Shown piece after piece: positions 8,519 through 17,719 of a stretch of 32,413 nt of DNA (position 1 is its first letter; every line of letters begins with the position of its first letter). Source of the DNA: Syntrophorhabdus sp. PtaU1.Bin058 (lineage in GTDB: Bacteria > Desulfobacterota > Syntrophorhabdia > Syntrophorhabdales > Syntrophorhabdaceae); the NCBI GenBank assembly GCA_002067975.1, contig MVRS01000015.1, positions 1 through 32,413 of the forward strand, given 5' to 3'. Position numbers and translations under genes: made by a program. Below the pieces are notes generated by a model that saw only the letters and a list, made by a program, of their open reading frames with translations, searched no databases and was not told the origin of the DNA.

Positions 8519-8809
8519 TCAGATTATATCTTCGACCTGCAGAATAAATGTTTTTATCCCTCCTTTTGGATGCTCCAGCTTAAGCTTTTCGATGACCTCC
8601 CTGATTGCCGGAACCCTCTCGTCTTCAACGACAACGGCGAGGACATTGTTTGTACCCGGCCAGTAGTGCGTTCCCAGTTTAGGCTCCGTTTCGGTTCCTT
8701 CACCGTAAGCCTCTTTCCACTTTGTGTATCCTCTTATCTCAGCCTCTTTAAAGGCGCTCAGGGCAGCTTCATCGACGGAATCACTATACACGATAACAAA
8801 CATCTTCAT
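8519..8809 (-). CDS. PG0541-family PII-like transporter-associated protein
   Basis: A 96-residue soluble protein matching by eye the small PG0541 family typically found next to RND efflux genes, with a ferredoxin-like PII fold. Visible features are the opening strand MKMFVIVYSDSVDE, EIRGYTKWKEAYGEG, the GTHYWPGTNNVLAVVVED core and the closing GGIKTFILQVED strand. In PII-like proteins the loop around residues 30-45 binds ligands or partner channels; a role in sensing or gating the adjacent pump is plausible but inferred. A strong GGAGGT precedes the ATG, and the gene lies 61 bases downstream of the RND permease stop. Confidence 0.8.
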   Translation of the reverse strand: MKMFVIVYSDSVDEAALSAFKEAEIRGYTKWKEAYGEGTETEPKLGTHYWPGTNNVLAVVVEDERVPAIREVIEKLKLEHPKGGIKTFILQVEDII

Positions 8810-8870
8810 ACGCCACCTCCGCTTATGTACGGGGCTTTATGCATGCGATCCGGATAAGCTTCGATAGATA

Positions 8871-11800
8871 TCACCCCTTTTCAGCCCGGACTCCCGGCCC
8901 CGAACCTTTAACGGTTCTTCTGAAGAGCCTCCCCTGCAGCTCGTCGAAAAGGTCATATGCAACCGGGACGGCAACAAGTGTAAGAAGCAGCGAGGTCAGG
9001 AGACCGCCTATCGTTGCAAGCGCCATCGGCGAACGGGTCTCAGCGCCCTCCCCTATCCCGATGGCTATGGGCATCATACCCAGTATCATCGCGAAGGTCG
9101 TCATGAGTATCGGCCGGAGTCTCACGGGACCTGCCTGCAAGAGCGCATCTCTTCTTGACATACCTCTTTCTCTCAGCACATTCGTATAATCAACAAGCAG
9201 GATCGCGTTCTTCTTCACAAGACCCATAAGAAGAATAAGTCCTATAAAACTGAAGATGTTTAACGTCTTCCCGAAGACCAGGAGGGCCCCAAAGGCCCCG
9301 ATAAATGAAAAGGGCATGGACAGAAGTACCGTAAAGGGATGGATAAAGCTTTCAAACTGAGCGGCAAGGACCATGTATGCCATGATTATACCGAGCATCA
9401 TTGCAAACATCAAGTAACCAAAGGCCTCTGCCATCATATCCGCCTGGCCCTTGTACCGTCCGGAATAGCCTGAGGGAAGGACATTCGCCGATATCCTGTC
9501 GAGTTCATCCTTGGCATGACCGAGAGGTGTCTTCTCGAGGTTCGCAAAGAGCGTAATTGCCCTCTGTCTGTCCACCCTGTTGATGATGCTCGATCCGCCG
9601 CCTTCCTGAAAATTCGTAATATTCGCAAGCTGTACAAACCTCCCGTCTTTCGCCCTTACGTACACCTTTCCGATATCATCAGGGTTTGCCCTGTCTCCGG
9701 GTATCAATCGCGCCCTTACGTCATAACGCCTGCCCTTTGCCTCGTCCTTGAACTTGGTAACGTCAACCTCACCGCCAATGAGAAAATTGACCGTCTCGGC
9801 GACTGTCGCGATGTCTACGCCGAGATCAGCCGCTTTATCCCGGTCTATCAGCACGCGCACTTCAGGCTTGCCCGTCTCAAGGGAGGTGTCGAGATCAACA
9901 ATACCAGGGAGCTTTGAAAACTGCTTCACGACCTCGCGTGTGTATGTTTCAAGGTTCTGGAGATCCAACCCCCTTATGCTGTATTGGATCGCCGTCTGCC
10001 TCTGCCCCCCTCCGATCATGGACACATCTTCGACAGAGGCCCTCAGCCCGGGCACACCTCTCAACGACTTCCTTATTTCGGCCTTTATCTGTTCCTGGCG
10101 TTTTTTCCTTTGAGACTTCGGCTTCAGGTTAATCATCAGGTTTGCTTTGTTGAGTTCCCTGGTTGCACCGCCGCCCTGTGAATATAAGATGGTAGTCACC
10201 TCAGGGACCTTTCTGATTATCTCCTCGACACGCCTGCACATTCGATCGACCTCCTCGATCGAATAGTCCACAGGGGTCTGCAATCTGACGACGAACCTGC
10301 TTTGATCTTCCGAAGGTACAAACTCTTTGCCAATAAACTTTGTTAAAGAAAGGCTCAGAACAAACGTGACAACCGCAATGGTCAGCACCATCTTTCTGTG
10401 GCTGAGGGCAAACACAAGGATTGTCCTGTATTGTCCCTCAAGCCTTCTGTATCCCCTTTCAAGCGTATCGGATATCTTGTTTATATAATGATGTCGGACC
10501 AGCCTGCCATATAAAGAACCGGGGTTATTTCCGCCTGCGTTACTGTCCCCGGCGTCATTATGTCTCTTCAGGAGCAATGACGACATCATCGGCGTAAGGG
10601 TGAATGAAACAAACCACGAAACCATCACTGCGAACACAACGGTGAGGCCGAACTGAAAGAAAAACCTTCCTATTATCCCTTTCATGAACGCAACAGGAAT
10701 AAATATTACTATTATTGCCAGTGTCGTTGCCGAAACCGCAAGCCCTATCTCCGATGTCGCAAAAAATGAAGCCTCTCTTGGAGTCATACCCTCTTCGATA
10801 TGTCTGTGGATATTCTCTATGACAATGATAGCGTCATCGATGAGAATACCGATCGAAAGCGAGAGGGCAAGCATCGACATATTATTGAACGTAAAACCGA
10901 AGGCGTTCATTATGGCGAAGGTCGAGATGACGGAAGTCGGTATGGCCATGGCGCTTATCAGCGTCGTCCTTACATTCCTCAGAAAGATCAGGACGGCAAA
11001 GATCGCAAACAGGCCTCCGTAGATAAGATGGTGCTGGACGTCATTGATAGACCTCTTTATAAAATCCGACTGGTCAAAGGCAATTGCGAGGTTCATCCCC
11101 GCAGGCAACGTCTTCCTTATTGTTTTAAGTTCCTGCTTGACCCGGTTTACAACCTCAACAGTGTTCGTGCCTGACTGTTTCTGGATGCCAAGGTTCACGG
11201 AGTTTATCCCGTTAAAACGCGCAATCGTCCGTTTTTCCTCCATGCCGTCTTCGGCACGTCCCACGTCCTTGATCTTGACGGCAGCACCCTTACTGTAACC
11301 CACGATGAGATTATTGAAGTCCTGGATCGTCGGAAATTCGCCTTTGACCTTTACCGTATATTCCTTCGTATCCCCCTCGATAGCTCCGCCCGGAAGCTCA
11401 ACGTTCCCCCTTGCGAGCGCGGCTGATACGTCCTGTGCGGTAATCCCGTAAGACCTCAGCCTGTCATTATCCAGCCAGATCCTTGCCTGTCTGAGACGCA
11501 GCCCGTAAAGCCTTAATGCACCGACACCGTTGATCCTCTGGAACTGTTCCTTCAGCACTTCATTGGCGTAGGTTGAAAGGTCCCTGGGTGATTTATCACC
11601 ATACAGGGCAAACCACAGGACGGGTGTTGCATCGGGGTCAACCTTTTCGACAATCGGCTCGTCTATGTCGGTTGGCAGTTTTGATCTGATGATCGAGATC
11701 TTCTCCCGCACATCCTGCACCGCAAGGTCTATGTCCCTTTCGAGCACAAATTCGATGGTAATAACCGATGCGCCTTCAGTGCTCACGGACGCGATCGTCT

Positions 11801-12032
11801 TTATGCCGTTTATTGTATTGACCGCCTCTTCGATCTTGTCCGTTACGTCGATATCCATGATCTCGGAACTGGCACCTTTAAGTGTCGTTCTGATATTTAC
11901 GATCGGCAGGTCAACCTTCGGAAAGAGATCAACCCCGATATTCGGATAACTCACGGCCCCCAGCACGACGAGGACCAACACCAGCATCGTTGCAAAGACA
12001 GGTCGTTTTACAGATGTATCAGCAAGCCACAC
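8871..12032 (-). CDS. RND efflux pump permease (AcrB/MdtB-like, HAE1 group)
   Basis: 1053 residues, the normal size for a hydrophobe/amphiphile efflux RND protein that exchanges protons for substrate in the inner membrane. It has the duplicated plan: TM1 at 11-28, a large periplasmic loop, TM2-6 around 335-480, TM7 near 545, a second periplasmic loop, and TM8-12 around 875-1030. The proton-relay Asp pair in TM4 is D399-D400 (GILIDDAIIVIENIHRH), and TM10 carries the Lys in GLVKKNAILLVDYTN. GPVRLRPILMTTFAMILG is typical of the family. The start is GTG (12030-12032) with GGAGG five bases upstream. It lies downstream of the fusion protein and TolC genes, so all three parts of the pump are in one operon. 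Substrates cannot be predicted. Confidence 0.95.
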   Translation of the reverse strand: MWLADTSVKRPVFATMLVLVLVVLGAVSYPNIGVDLFPKVDLPIVNIRTTLKGASSEIMDIDVTDKIEEAVNTINGIKTIASVSTEGASVITIEFVLERDIDLAVQDVREKISIIRSKLPTDIDEPIVEKVDPDATPVLWFALYGDKSPRDLSTYANEVLKEQFQRINGVGALRLYGLRLRQARIWLDNDRLRSYGITAQDVSAALARGNVELPGGAIEGDTKEYTVKVKGEFPTIQDFNNLIVGYSKGAAVKIKDVGRAEDGMEEKRTIARFNGINSVNLGIQKQSGTNTVEVVNRVKQELKTIRKTLPAGMNLAIAFDQSDFIKRSINDVQHHLIYGGLFAIFAVLIFLRNVRTTLISAMAIPTSVISTFAIMNAFGFTFNNMSMLALSLSIGILIDDAIIVIENIHRHIEEGMTPREASFFATSEIGLAVSATTLAIIVIFIPVAFMKGIIGRFFFQFGLTVVFAVMVSWFVSFTLTPMMSSLLLKRHNDAGDSNAGGNNPGSLYGRLVRHHYINKISDTLERGYRRLEGQYRTILVFALSHRKMVLTIAVVTFVLSLSLTKFIGKEFVPSEDQSRFVVRLQTPVDYSIEEVDRMCRRVEEIIRKVPEVTTILYSQGGGATRELNKANLMINLKPKSQRKKRQEQIKAEIRKSLRGVPGLRASVEDVSMIGGGQRQTAIQYSIRGLDLQNLETYTREVVKQFSKLPGIVDLDTSLETGKPEVRVLIDRDKAADLGVDIATVAETVNFLIGGEVDVTKFKDEAKGRRYDVRARLIPGDRANPDDIGKVYVRAKDGRFVQLANITNFQEGGGSSIINRVDRQRAITLFANLEKTPLGHAKDELDRISANVLPSGYSGRYKGQADMMAEAFGYLMFAMMLGIIMAYMVLAAQFESFIHPFTVLLSMPFSFIGAFGALLVFGKTLNIFSFIGLILLMGLVKKNAILLVDYTNVLRERGMSRRDALLQAGPVRLRPILMTTFAMILGMMPIAIGIGEGAETRSPMALATIGGLLTSLLLTLVAVPVAYDLFDELQGRLFRRTVKGSGPGVRAEKG

Positions 12033-12053
12033 GACGGCCTCCGGCTGAAAGAT

Positions 12054-12085
12054 AAGAGTTCGGAGTTAACAGTTCGGAACAAGAA
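12054..12085. repeat. Short GTTCGGA direct repeats between pump genes
   Basis: In the 86-base gap between the permease start and the adaptor stop, AGTTCGGA occurs twice around a GTTAAC palindrome, followed by GGAACAAGAACAAC. The composition resembles the other intergenic repeat tracts in this window and is unlike the flanking genes. No promoter or terminator is evident. Confidence 0.4.
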
Positions 12086-12118
12086 CAACAATGCTTAGGA
12101 TCAAACGAACAAAAGAAT

Positions 12119-13306
12119 TTATTTCGTAGTGATTTGTCTTTCATTTTTTTCGCCTTTGGCCTCAACGTCCTTTTTCGTCACCCGGCTCTTAACCCCCGAC
12201 TCCGAACCGGCAGACGCAGTCTGCTGCACGCTTACCTTTACGCCTTCTGAAAGGTTTTGCTGGCCTGCAACGACGACCTTTTCTCCCTCTTGTATCCCTT
12301 CCATTATCTCCATCATCTCGCCATACTTGCTTCCTATCCTCACCCTTGTCTCTTTTGCCCTGTCGCCGCTGACGGTAAACAACCTTACCTTTTCAGCCTC
12401 GTAAAGAAGCGCCGTTACGGGGACCACTACAGTGTCTTTTGCAGGACCTGTGTATAATATCACCTTTGTAAACAGACCCGGTTTTAACATGCCGTCAGAA
12501 TTGGGAACCAGCGCTTCCAGCGTCAGTGTCCGCGTTTTCTCATCCAGGCTCGGGAAGACAATACTCACCTTGCCCTTAAACTCCTTATCCTGAAAAGCAT
12601 CGACCTTCAATATTACATCCTGACCAACCTTAAGTTTTCCCACATCCTTTTCCGGCACGGCAAACCGAACCTTAAGAGGATTAGGCTGTATGAGGATAAA
12701 AAGAGAGGCGCCTACCTTTACAAAATCACCCGGCGAGACCTTCTTCTCCTTCACCCTGGAGGCAAGGGGCGAATAGATCTTTGTCTTTGCAAGCTTCTGC
12801 TTCGCAATGGTTAAGGCCGCCCTGGCCCTCTCCACTTCAGACTCCGCATAGGTCAATCTTGTCGATACATCATCAAATTGCTGGCTGGTGACAAGCTGTT
12901 CCCTGTAAAGGGCTTCTTTTCTCGAGAATTCAATCTTTGTATTGGCGAGCGTAGCTTCAGTTTGTCTGAGAAAGGCCTCGGCCCTGACAACCTCGTTTGA
13001 GTACTCAATATCGTCTATTGTCGCAAGGAGCATGCCCTTTGTAACCACCGTGCCTTCATCGACCTTTACACTCTTGATAATTCCGTCTATCTCTGCACCG
13101 ATATTCACCTCTTCGTACGGATTTAATGTCCCCGTGGCTTCTATGAAAGGACGCAACTGCTGTTTTTCGGATACCCTGACAATGACATTATAGGTCTTCT
13201 CCTGAGACACTTTATCGTCCTTCCTGTCACAACCATCCCCAATAAACAGGCACGATACGGCAACAACGATACACAGTGCAACATGAATGAACCGTTTCTC
13301 TTTCAT
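12119..13306 (-). CDS. RND efflux periplasmic adaptor (membrane fusion protein)
   Basis: About 395 residues from ATG 13304-13306, chosen because GAGGAG lies eight bases upstream and MKEKRFIHVALCIVVAVSCL forms a clean signal peptide; the reading frame extends upstream without a site. A Cys follows (GDGC), so it may be a lipoprotein, though the lipobox is not canonical. The HlyD/AcrA plan is visible: a barrel-sandwich half (EVNIGAEIDGIIKSVKVDEGTVV), a helical hairpin of about 90 residues rich in Glu, Lys and Ala, the second lipoyl half (AKTKIYSPLASRVKEKKVSPGDFV), then beta-barrel and membrane-proximal domains. It joins the RND permease to the TolC-like channel. Its start is 25 bases after the tolC stop, consistent with co-transcription. 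Confidence 0.93.
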   Translation of the reverse strand: MKEKRFIHVALCIVVAVSCLFIGDGCDRKDDKVSQEKTYNVIVRVSEKQQLRPFIEATGTLNPYEEVNIGAEIDGIIKSVKVDEGTVVTKGMLLATIDDIEYSNEVVRAEAFLRQTEATLANTKIEFSRKEALYREQLVTSQQFDDVSTRLTYAESEVERARAALTIAKQKLAKTKIYSPLASRVKEKKVSPGDFVKVGASLFILIQPNPLKVRFAVPEKDVGKLKVGQDVILKVDAFQDKEFKGKVSIVFPSLDEKTRTLTLEALVPNSDGMLKPGLFTKVILYTGPAKDTVVVPVTALLYEAEKVRLFTVSGDRAKETRVRIGSKYGEMMEIMEGIQEGEKVVVAGQQNLSEGVKVSVQQTASAGSESGVKSRVTKKDVEAKGEKNERQITTK

Positions 13307-13331
13307 CCTCTTCACTCCTCTGCGTCTACAA

Positions 13332-14684
13332 TCACGGTTTTTGAAGGACCCCGTTATTGCCGACAACAAACTGCAGCAACGTACCCGTTGTCCTTCTCAA
13401 TCTGGCGACCGATAACTGGTAATTGTATATAACGTCTGCCAATTGCCTCTGAGCTGTAACGAGCAGTGTATTGGCATCCATAACGTCAATGCTGTGGGCA
13501 AGCCCGTATTCAAACTGCTTTGTAACGGCATTGAAATTATCTTTCGCAAAGACAAGCTGGTCCTCAAGCGATTTCAGGGTGCCCTTCTGTGTAAGAAAGT
13601 CGAGATAGGCATTTTCAACCTCAACGGTCACCGATTTCTTGATGTCTTCAAAGGTATAATCGGCCTGTCTCTTTTTGGCAGCAGCCTCCTGGACCTCTGC
13701 AGCCCTTAACCCACCTTCAAAGAAAGGGAAGACAAGTCTGACGCCGCCGTACAGGTTGTCTCTGATCAGACTTTGCGTTTCGGGACTCTCAATCTTTTTC
13801 TGGTATACACCTTCAACAGCAACCGTAGGCCAGTAGGAACCCTTTGTGAATTTAACCGTGGCATCGGCTATACTTTTCTGTAAATCCGACGACTTTAACT
13901 CGGCCCGCTCTGCATACGCAGTCTCTTTCAGACAATCTATGGTCGGTAATGTACATCCCTTTACAACGCTATTGATATCATCGTGACGAGAGGCATCCAG
14001 CAACAGGTCCTGGGTCTCCTTTACCTCAAAATCACCACGGATACCTACTACCCTCGCAAGGACAGCCTTCGCGAATTTCTGGACGTTCTCGGCCTTAATC
14101 AGATCGGATTGTGCCCCCGACAGCTCGGCCTCTGCCCGCAGGAGTGTAGTTTTCGTAACCTCTCCCACCTTTAACCGGGTCGATGCTGCGTCCCTGTACT
14201 TCGTCAGTCTCTCGACGTTCTGTCTTGCAATATCGACGACCTTCTTTGCCTTCATCAGGTCATAGTACGTGCTGGTGACAGTATATATGTATCCTTCCTT
14301 GACGGCAAAAAGATCATATCTGCTTTTACCGATGCCCTTCTTGGCCACCCCGTATGCGATAATCTCTCTGCCTGCAAGAGAAAATGACTGGTCAAGTCTG
14401 AAACCCCAGTTTGTTGCGTCTTCGGACTGGATCAAGCTTTCGTTATCGTTGGTCTTATTGTCCCTGTAATGGGTATAACCGCCTACTCCCGATAATTTCG
14501 GCAGGAGGGCAGACAGCGCCTTGTCTTTCCCTTTTTCAGCAATAAACAGGTCTTCCTCGGATATCTTGATCTTTTCGGATCGCTCCAAGGCCATTTTGTA
14601 AAGATCATCAAGTGTATATTCCAGTGCAAAAACCTGTGAATATAGCAGCATAATTACAAAACATGAAAGTACGAATCTTTTCAT
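13332..14684 (-). CDS. TolC-family outer membrane efflux channel
   Basis: 450 residues with a signal peptide (MKRFVLSCFVIMLLYSQVFA, cleavage before LEYT). Two similar halves each carry long helices of the OEP type: YTLDDLYKMALERSEKIKISEEDLF at the start, then 'VARQNVERLTKYRDAASTRLKVGEVTKTTLLRAEAELSGAQ'-like and 'VENAYLDFLTQKGTLKSLEDQL' segments. It forms the trimeric exit duct for the pump encoded just downstream. GGGGG precedes the ATG by about six bases. It is the first structural gene after tetR, 68 bases away. That gap shows a small AATGG-6-CCATT dyad but no clear promoter, so the operon probably starts at tetR. Confidence 0.93.
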   Translation of the reverse strand: MKRFVLSCFVIMLLYSQVFALEYTLDDLYKMALERSEKIKISEEDLFIAEKGKDKALSALLPKLSGVGGYTHYRDNKTNDNESLIQSEDATNWGFRLDQSFSLAGREIIAYGVAKKGIGKSRYDLFAVKEGYIYTVTSTYYDLMKAKKVVDIARQNVERLTKYRDAASTRLKVGEVTKTTLLRAEAELSGAQSDLIKAENVQKFAKAVLARVVGIRGDFEVKETQDLLLDASRHDDINSVVKGCTLPTIDCLKETAYAERAELKSSDLQKSIADATVKFTKGSYWPTVAVEGVYQKKIESPETQSLIRDNLYGGVRLVFPFFEGGLRAAEVQEAAAKKRQADYTFEDIKKSVTVEVENAYLDFLTQKGTLKSLEDQLVFAKDNFNAVTKQFEYGLAHSIDVMDANTLLVTAQRQLADVIYNYQLSVARLRRTTGTLLQFVVGNNGVLQKP

Positions 14685-14752
14685 GTCAGCCCCCGTTTAC
14701 GGTAATGGATAAAACCATTTACAATTTCTCATCCCGGTATGTCTCGCCGGCA

Positions 14753-15331
14753 TCACACTTCCCTTTTTAAAAGGCCCTGAAGCATGAACCGGACACATTC
14801 ATCTGGTTGGAAGAGGTTTTCCTGATCTACAATAATGGAGAGCAAAAACCCCCGTATTACGCTTATCACTACCCTTGTCACCTCTTTCGCATTGCAATCA
14901 CCGAAATGGCCTGCATCAATACCATTCCTGATGATCATCTCGACCAGCCTCCTCTGTCTCCTGAAAAACCTTTTTTTTATGTCAATCCCGAAGGTAAAAC
15001 CCTGTTCCCTGCTTTGAGCCAGAATAAATTCCCGGTACCGCCTGGCATATTCGACGCTGATTGTAATATATTGCGTAATTGCATCAACAGGGTCCCGATT
15101 GCTGGAGGCAACCTTCTCAAGTTTTACCACCAGGTCTTCAAGACGTCTTTTCAGCAACGTGAGATAAAGTTCTTCTTTGCTCTTGAAGTAAAGATAAAGG
15201 CCTCCGACACTTATCCCCGCATGCCCGGCTATCATTCTCATGCTTGCCCCACGGTAACCGTGGTCCGAGAATACCGTAAGGGCTGCATCAAGTATGTTTT
15301 TTCTGGATTCTATTGCTGAACGTCTGTTCAT
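14753..15331 (-). CDS. TetR/AcrR-family transcriptional regulator
   Basis: 192 residues. The N-terminal helix-turn-helix runs over residues 8-52 (ILDAALTVFSDHGYRGASMRMIAGHAGISVGGLYLYFKSKEELY), a close match to the TetR signature. The C-terminal two-thirds is the helical ligand and dimer domain. Being first in the efflux operon, it most likely represses its own promoter and the pump genes until a toxic ligand binds. No Shine-Dalgarno precedes the ATG. The predicted transcription start lies only about eight bases upstream, so the mRNA is nearly leaderless. Its start codon is part of a 10-bp inverted repeat. Confidence 0.93.
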   Translation of the reverse strand: MNRRSAIESRKNILDAALTVFSDHGYRGASMRMIAGHAGISVGGLYLYFKSKEELYLTLLKRRLEDLVVKLEKVASSNRDPVDAITQYITISVEYARRYREFILAQSREQGFTFGIDIKKRFFRRQRRLVEMIIRNGIDAGHFGDCNAKEVTRVVISVIRGFLLSIIVDQENLFQPDECVRFMLQGLLKREV

Positions 15332-15362
15332 GTGAATGATGGTTCAATCTATATGAACAGAC
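15322..15362. promoter_or_regulatory. Candidate TetR operator, 10-bp inverted repeat
   Basis: GTCTGTTCAT (15322-15331) and ATGAACAGAC (15353-15362) are perfectly complementary with a 21-base spacer. A further GTTCA (15342-15346) pairs with TGAAC (15354-15358) as a 5-7-5 dyad. The right arm lies in the spacer between -35 and -10 and the left arm covers the tetR start codon, so bound repressor would block RNA polymerase. Confidence 0.65.
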
Positions 15363-15374
15363 AGGATTTGTCAA
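15346..15374 (-). promoter_or_regulatory. Sigma-70-type promoter of the tetR/efflux operon
   Basis: On the minus strand, TTGACA (15369-15374), a 17-base spacer and TAGATT (15346-15351). The predicted start of transcription is near 15339, about eight bases before the tetR ATG. Confidence 0.7.
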
Positions 15375-15393
15375 TACAGAAATGGAGACGGTA

Positions 15394-17646
15394 CTACATG
15401 CCTGTGCTTTTCGCAATGTGGTATATCAGCATACCCCCCGTATAGGACAAAATGACCATGAAAATCACGGAGGTAAAGAACCATCTCCAGTTACCCATCT
15501 CCTGCCTCATGACCGTTATGGTGGGAGCACAGGGTATGAAGATCATCAATACAAAGAGGAAGGCAATGGCCGAAGGATGGGTTACCACTGTCGGCAAAAC
15601 ATTCATTAGGCCCTGTTCCCCGACATTATAAAGGACGCCAAGCGTAGCGACGGCATTCTCTTTTGCAACGATCGTGGACAAAAGGGCAACAAGCATCTTC
15701 CAGTCCAGTCCGAGGGGAACCCCTATCGGCTCGAAAAGCCTTCCTACCCACGCAAGGAGGCTCCTTTCGATCGCCCCGCCGGGTACGTTCGACAGGATCC
15801 ACAATATAACGGAGAATGCCAGGATCACGGTGCCGGCCTTTTTCACAAAGGTGATCGTTCTGCTCCATACCACGAAGAGGATGGTCTTGAAATCGGGCTT
15901 GTGATAGAGCGGCAATTCCATAATGAAAGGGACCATCTCGTCTTTGTAAAAGATCCTGCTTATTATCATGCCTGCAAGACCAAGGAGGACAATATTCAAT
16001 GTAACTAAAAGCCATGAAACAACAAGGGCTTTTTCTGCAAAGACCGCGGCGGTAATAAAGGTCAATACCGCGAGCCTCCCCGTACAGGGTATGAAAGGCG
16101 TCAGGAATATCGTGAGCAATCTGGCCTTTTTCGATTCAACGATGCGGGCGCCCAGGACAGCCGGTACGTTACAGCCGAAACCAAGGCACATGGGCAGGAA
16201 ACTCTTTCCATGAAGCCCGATGATATGCATGAAACGGTCCATAACAAAGGCAGCACGCGCCATGTACCCGATATTTTCAAGAAACGCCATGGAAAAGAAA
16301 AATATAACAAGGAGCGGGGTAAAGGTCAGCACCGATCCGGCACCGCCTATAACACCATTCACCAATATTCCACGGATCCACCATGGTTCCTTTATGAGGT
16401 TTGTGTCTATCCACCTGCCGAATATGCTTGTAATCGTCTCCAGGAACCTCTGTAGAGGGAAACCTATCTTGAACGTCAATAAAAAGATCACTGCCAGTAT
16501 CCCCAGAAGGACAGGGATGCCCATAAGGGGACGCGTAAGGACATGGTCTATCCTGTCCGTTATAAGCACCTGCCCCCGTTTAAAACGTGATATGGCGGCC
16601 CTCGTTGTCTCCTCTATCCAGTCGTATCTCCCCCCTACCACGGCCCTAAGCGCATCCTCATGCTTGACAAGCAGCGACTGGACATCATTCCATACATCGG
16701 GGGGAACAATCCCCTTCACGGAATCGGACACCTCTGAATCGCCTTCCATGAGCTTGGTAGCTATCCAGATATCGCTGTAGGGTATGGGAACATGCTCCTT
16801 GATCATACCGAGGAGTTTGAAAAATATCTCCCTATGGTCCTGCGACACCTCGGGCATCCTCGGTACATATTCCGATTTGCCTTCGGCCAGTTTGATGATG
16901 CCGGCAACAAGCTCCCTGATACCATGGTTCTTCACGGCAACCATCCCTATGACAGGTATGCGCATCGATTCTTCGAGGGCATTGATGTCGATATACACGC
17001 CTTGTCCTTCGGCCATGTCCAGCATATTCACCGCCACGATGACCGGTGCTCTTAAAAAGAGCAACTCGGTGAGCAGATATAAGCTCCTCTCCAGGGCGGA
17101 GGCGTTGACGACAAGGACGACAACGTCCGGATGTTCATGGATAATAAAATCCCGTGCAACCCTCTCTTCCTCGGAAAATGCGCTGAGGCTGTAGGTGCCC
17201 GGCAGATCGACCATCTTCAGTTCTATGCCGTTGGTGTTGTAAACCCCCTCTTTCATCTCAACGGTCTTGCCGGGCCAGTTTCCGACGTGCTGCGACAAAC
17301 CGGTAAGGAGGTTAAAAACGGTCGTTTTCCCTACATTGGGCTGACCGGCTAATGCAACGAGAAAACTCTTTGAGGGTTTCTTCTCTTTTTCACCCTTGCT
17401 CTGGACTATGCTGTCTATCTTCTCAACAAGGATATGGTCTGCCTGTCCTTTTCCGAGGGCAACCCTTGTATCGGATGCAAGAACGATAATCTGTCTCCCG
17501 CTGTTCCTCAGCACCCTGATCTTTATGCCGGGTATGATCCCCATCCCTGCGAGCCTGCTGGTCAACCCCCTTCCGCCCGACAGGATGTGCACCACACCTT
17601 CTTCATTTTCCTCCAGCGATGTAACAGGGAATAACTCGTTGTCCAT
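15394..17646 (-). CDS. feoB: Ferrous iron transporter FeoB with fused N-terminal FeoA domain
   Basis: 750 residues. Residues 1-78 form a FeoA SH3-like domain (GLTSRLAGMGIIPGIKIRVL). A short Lys-rich linker leads to the FeoB G domain: G1 GQPNVGKT (101-108), T128 for G2, G3 DLPG (147-150) and G4 NMLD (207-210). The membrane part starts near 375 and holds the two Gate repeats with conserved Cys in LGFGCNVPAV, FIPCTGRL and IFIPCAPT. It imports Fe(II) across the inner membrane under control of GTP hydrolysis. FeoA and FeoB are usually separate, so the fusion fixes them 1:1. The ATG follows AAAGGG by eight bases. It lies downstream of flavo-diiron protein, rubrerythrin and a flavoprotein, but has its own strong promoter. 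Confidence 0.96.
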   Translation of the reverse strand: MDNELFPVTSLEENEEGVVHILSGGRGLTSRLAGMGIIPGIKIRVLRNSGRQIIVLASDTRVALGKGQADHILVEKIDSIVQSKGEKEKKPSKSFLVALAGQPNVGKTTVFNLLTGLSQHVGNWPGKTVEMKEGVYNTNGIELKMVDLPGTYSLSAFSEEERVARDFIIHEHPDVVVLVVNASALERSLYLLTELLFLRAPVIVAVNMLDMAEGQGVYIDINALEESMRIPVIGMVAVKNHGIRELVAGIIKLAEGKSEYVPRMPEVSQDHREIFFKLLGMIKEHVPIPYSDIWIATKLMEGDSEVSDSVKGIVPPDVWNDVQSLLVKHEDALRAVVGGRYDWIEETTRAAISRFKRGQVLITDRIDHVLTRPLMGIPVLLGILAVIFLLTFKIGFPLQRFLETITSIFGRWIDTNLIKEPWWIRGILVNGVIGGAGSVLTFTPLLVIFFFSMAFLENIGYMARAAFVMDRFMHIIGLHGKSFLPMCLGFGCNVPAVLGARIVESKKARLLTIFLTPFIPCTGRLAVLTFITAAVFAEKALVVSWLLVTLNIVLLGLAGMIISRIFYKDEMVPFIMELPLYHKPDFKTILFVVWSRTITFVKKAGTVILAFSVILWILSNVPGGAIERSLLAWVGRLFEPIGVPLGLDWKMLVALLSTIVAKENAVATLGVLYNVGEQGLMNVLPTVVTHPSAIAFLFVLMIFIPCAPTITVMRQEMGNWRWFFTSVIFMVILSYTGGMLIYHIAKSTGM

Positions 17647-17689
17647 CCGCGATACCCTTTGTAGTCTTCAATATTGCTGTCTGGCTTTG

Positions 17690-17719
17690 TTTATACTATG
17701 CCCTCTATGTGATTGTCAA
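17690..17719 (-). promoter_or_regulatory. Sigma-70-type promoter of feoB
   Basis: Minus strand: TTGACA (17714-17719), 18-base spacer, TATAAA (17690-17695). Predicted start of transcription is near 17683, giving a leader of about 37 bases with AAAGGG as ribosome binding site. Confidence 0.7.

Noticed and set aside
8008-8547. Plus-strand 179-residue frame
   Set aside because: Entirely antisense to the metallophosphoesterase, which has full catalytic motifs; the frame has no domain and an improbable charged composition.
14807-15319. Plus-strand 170-residue frame
   Set aside because: Antisense to the TetR gene, whose helix-turn-helix is clear.
16220-16780. Plus-strand 186-residue frame
   Set aside because: Antisense shadow of feoB with no recognisable features.
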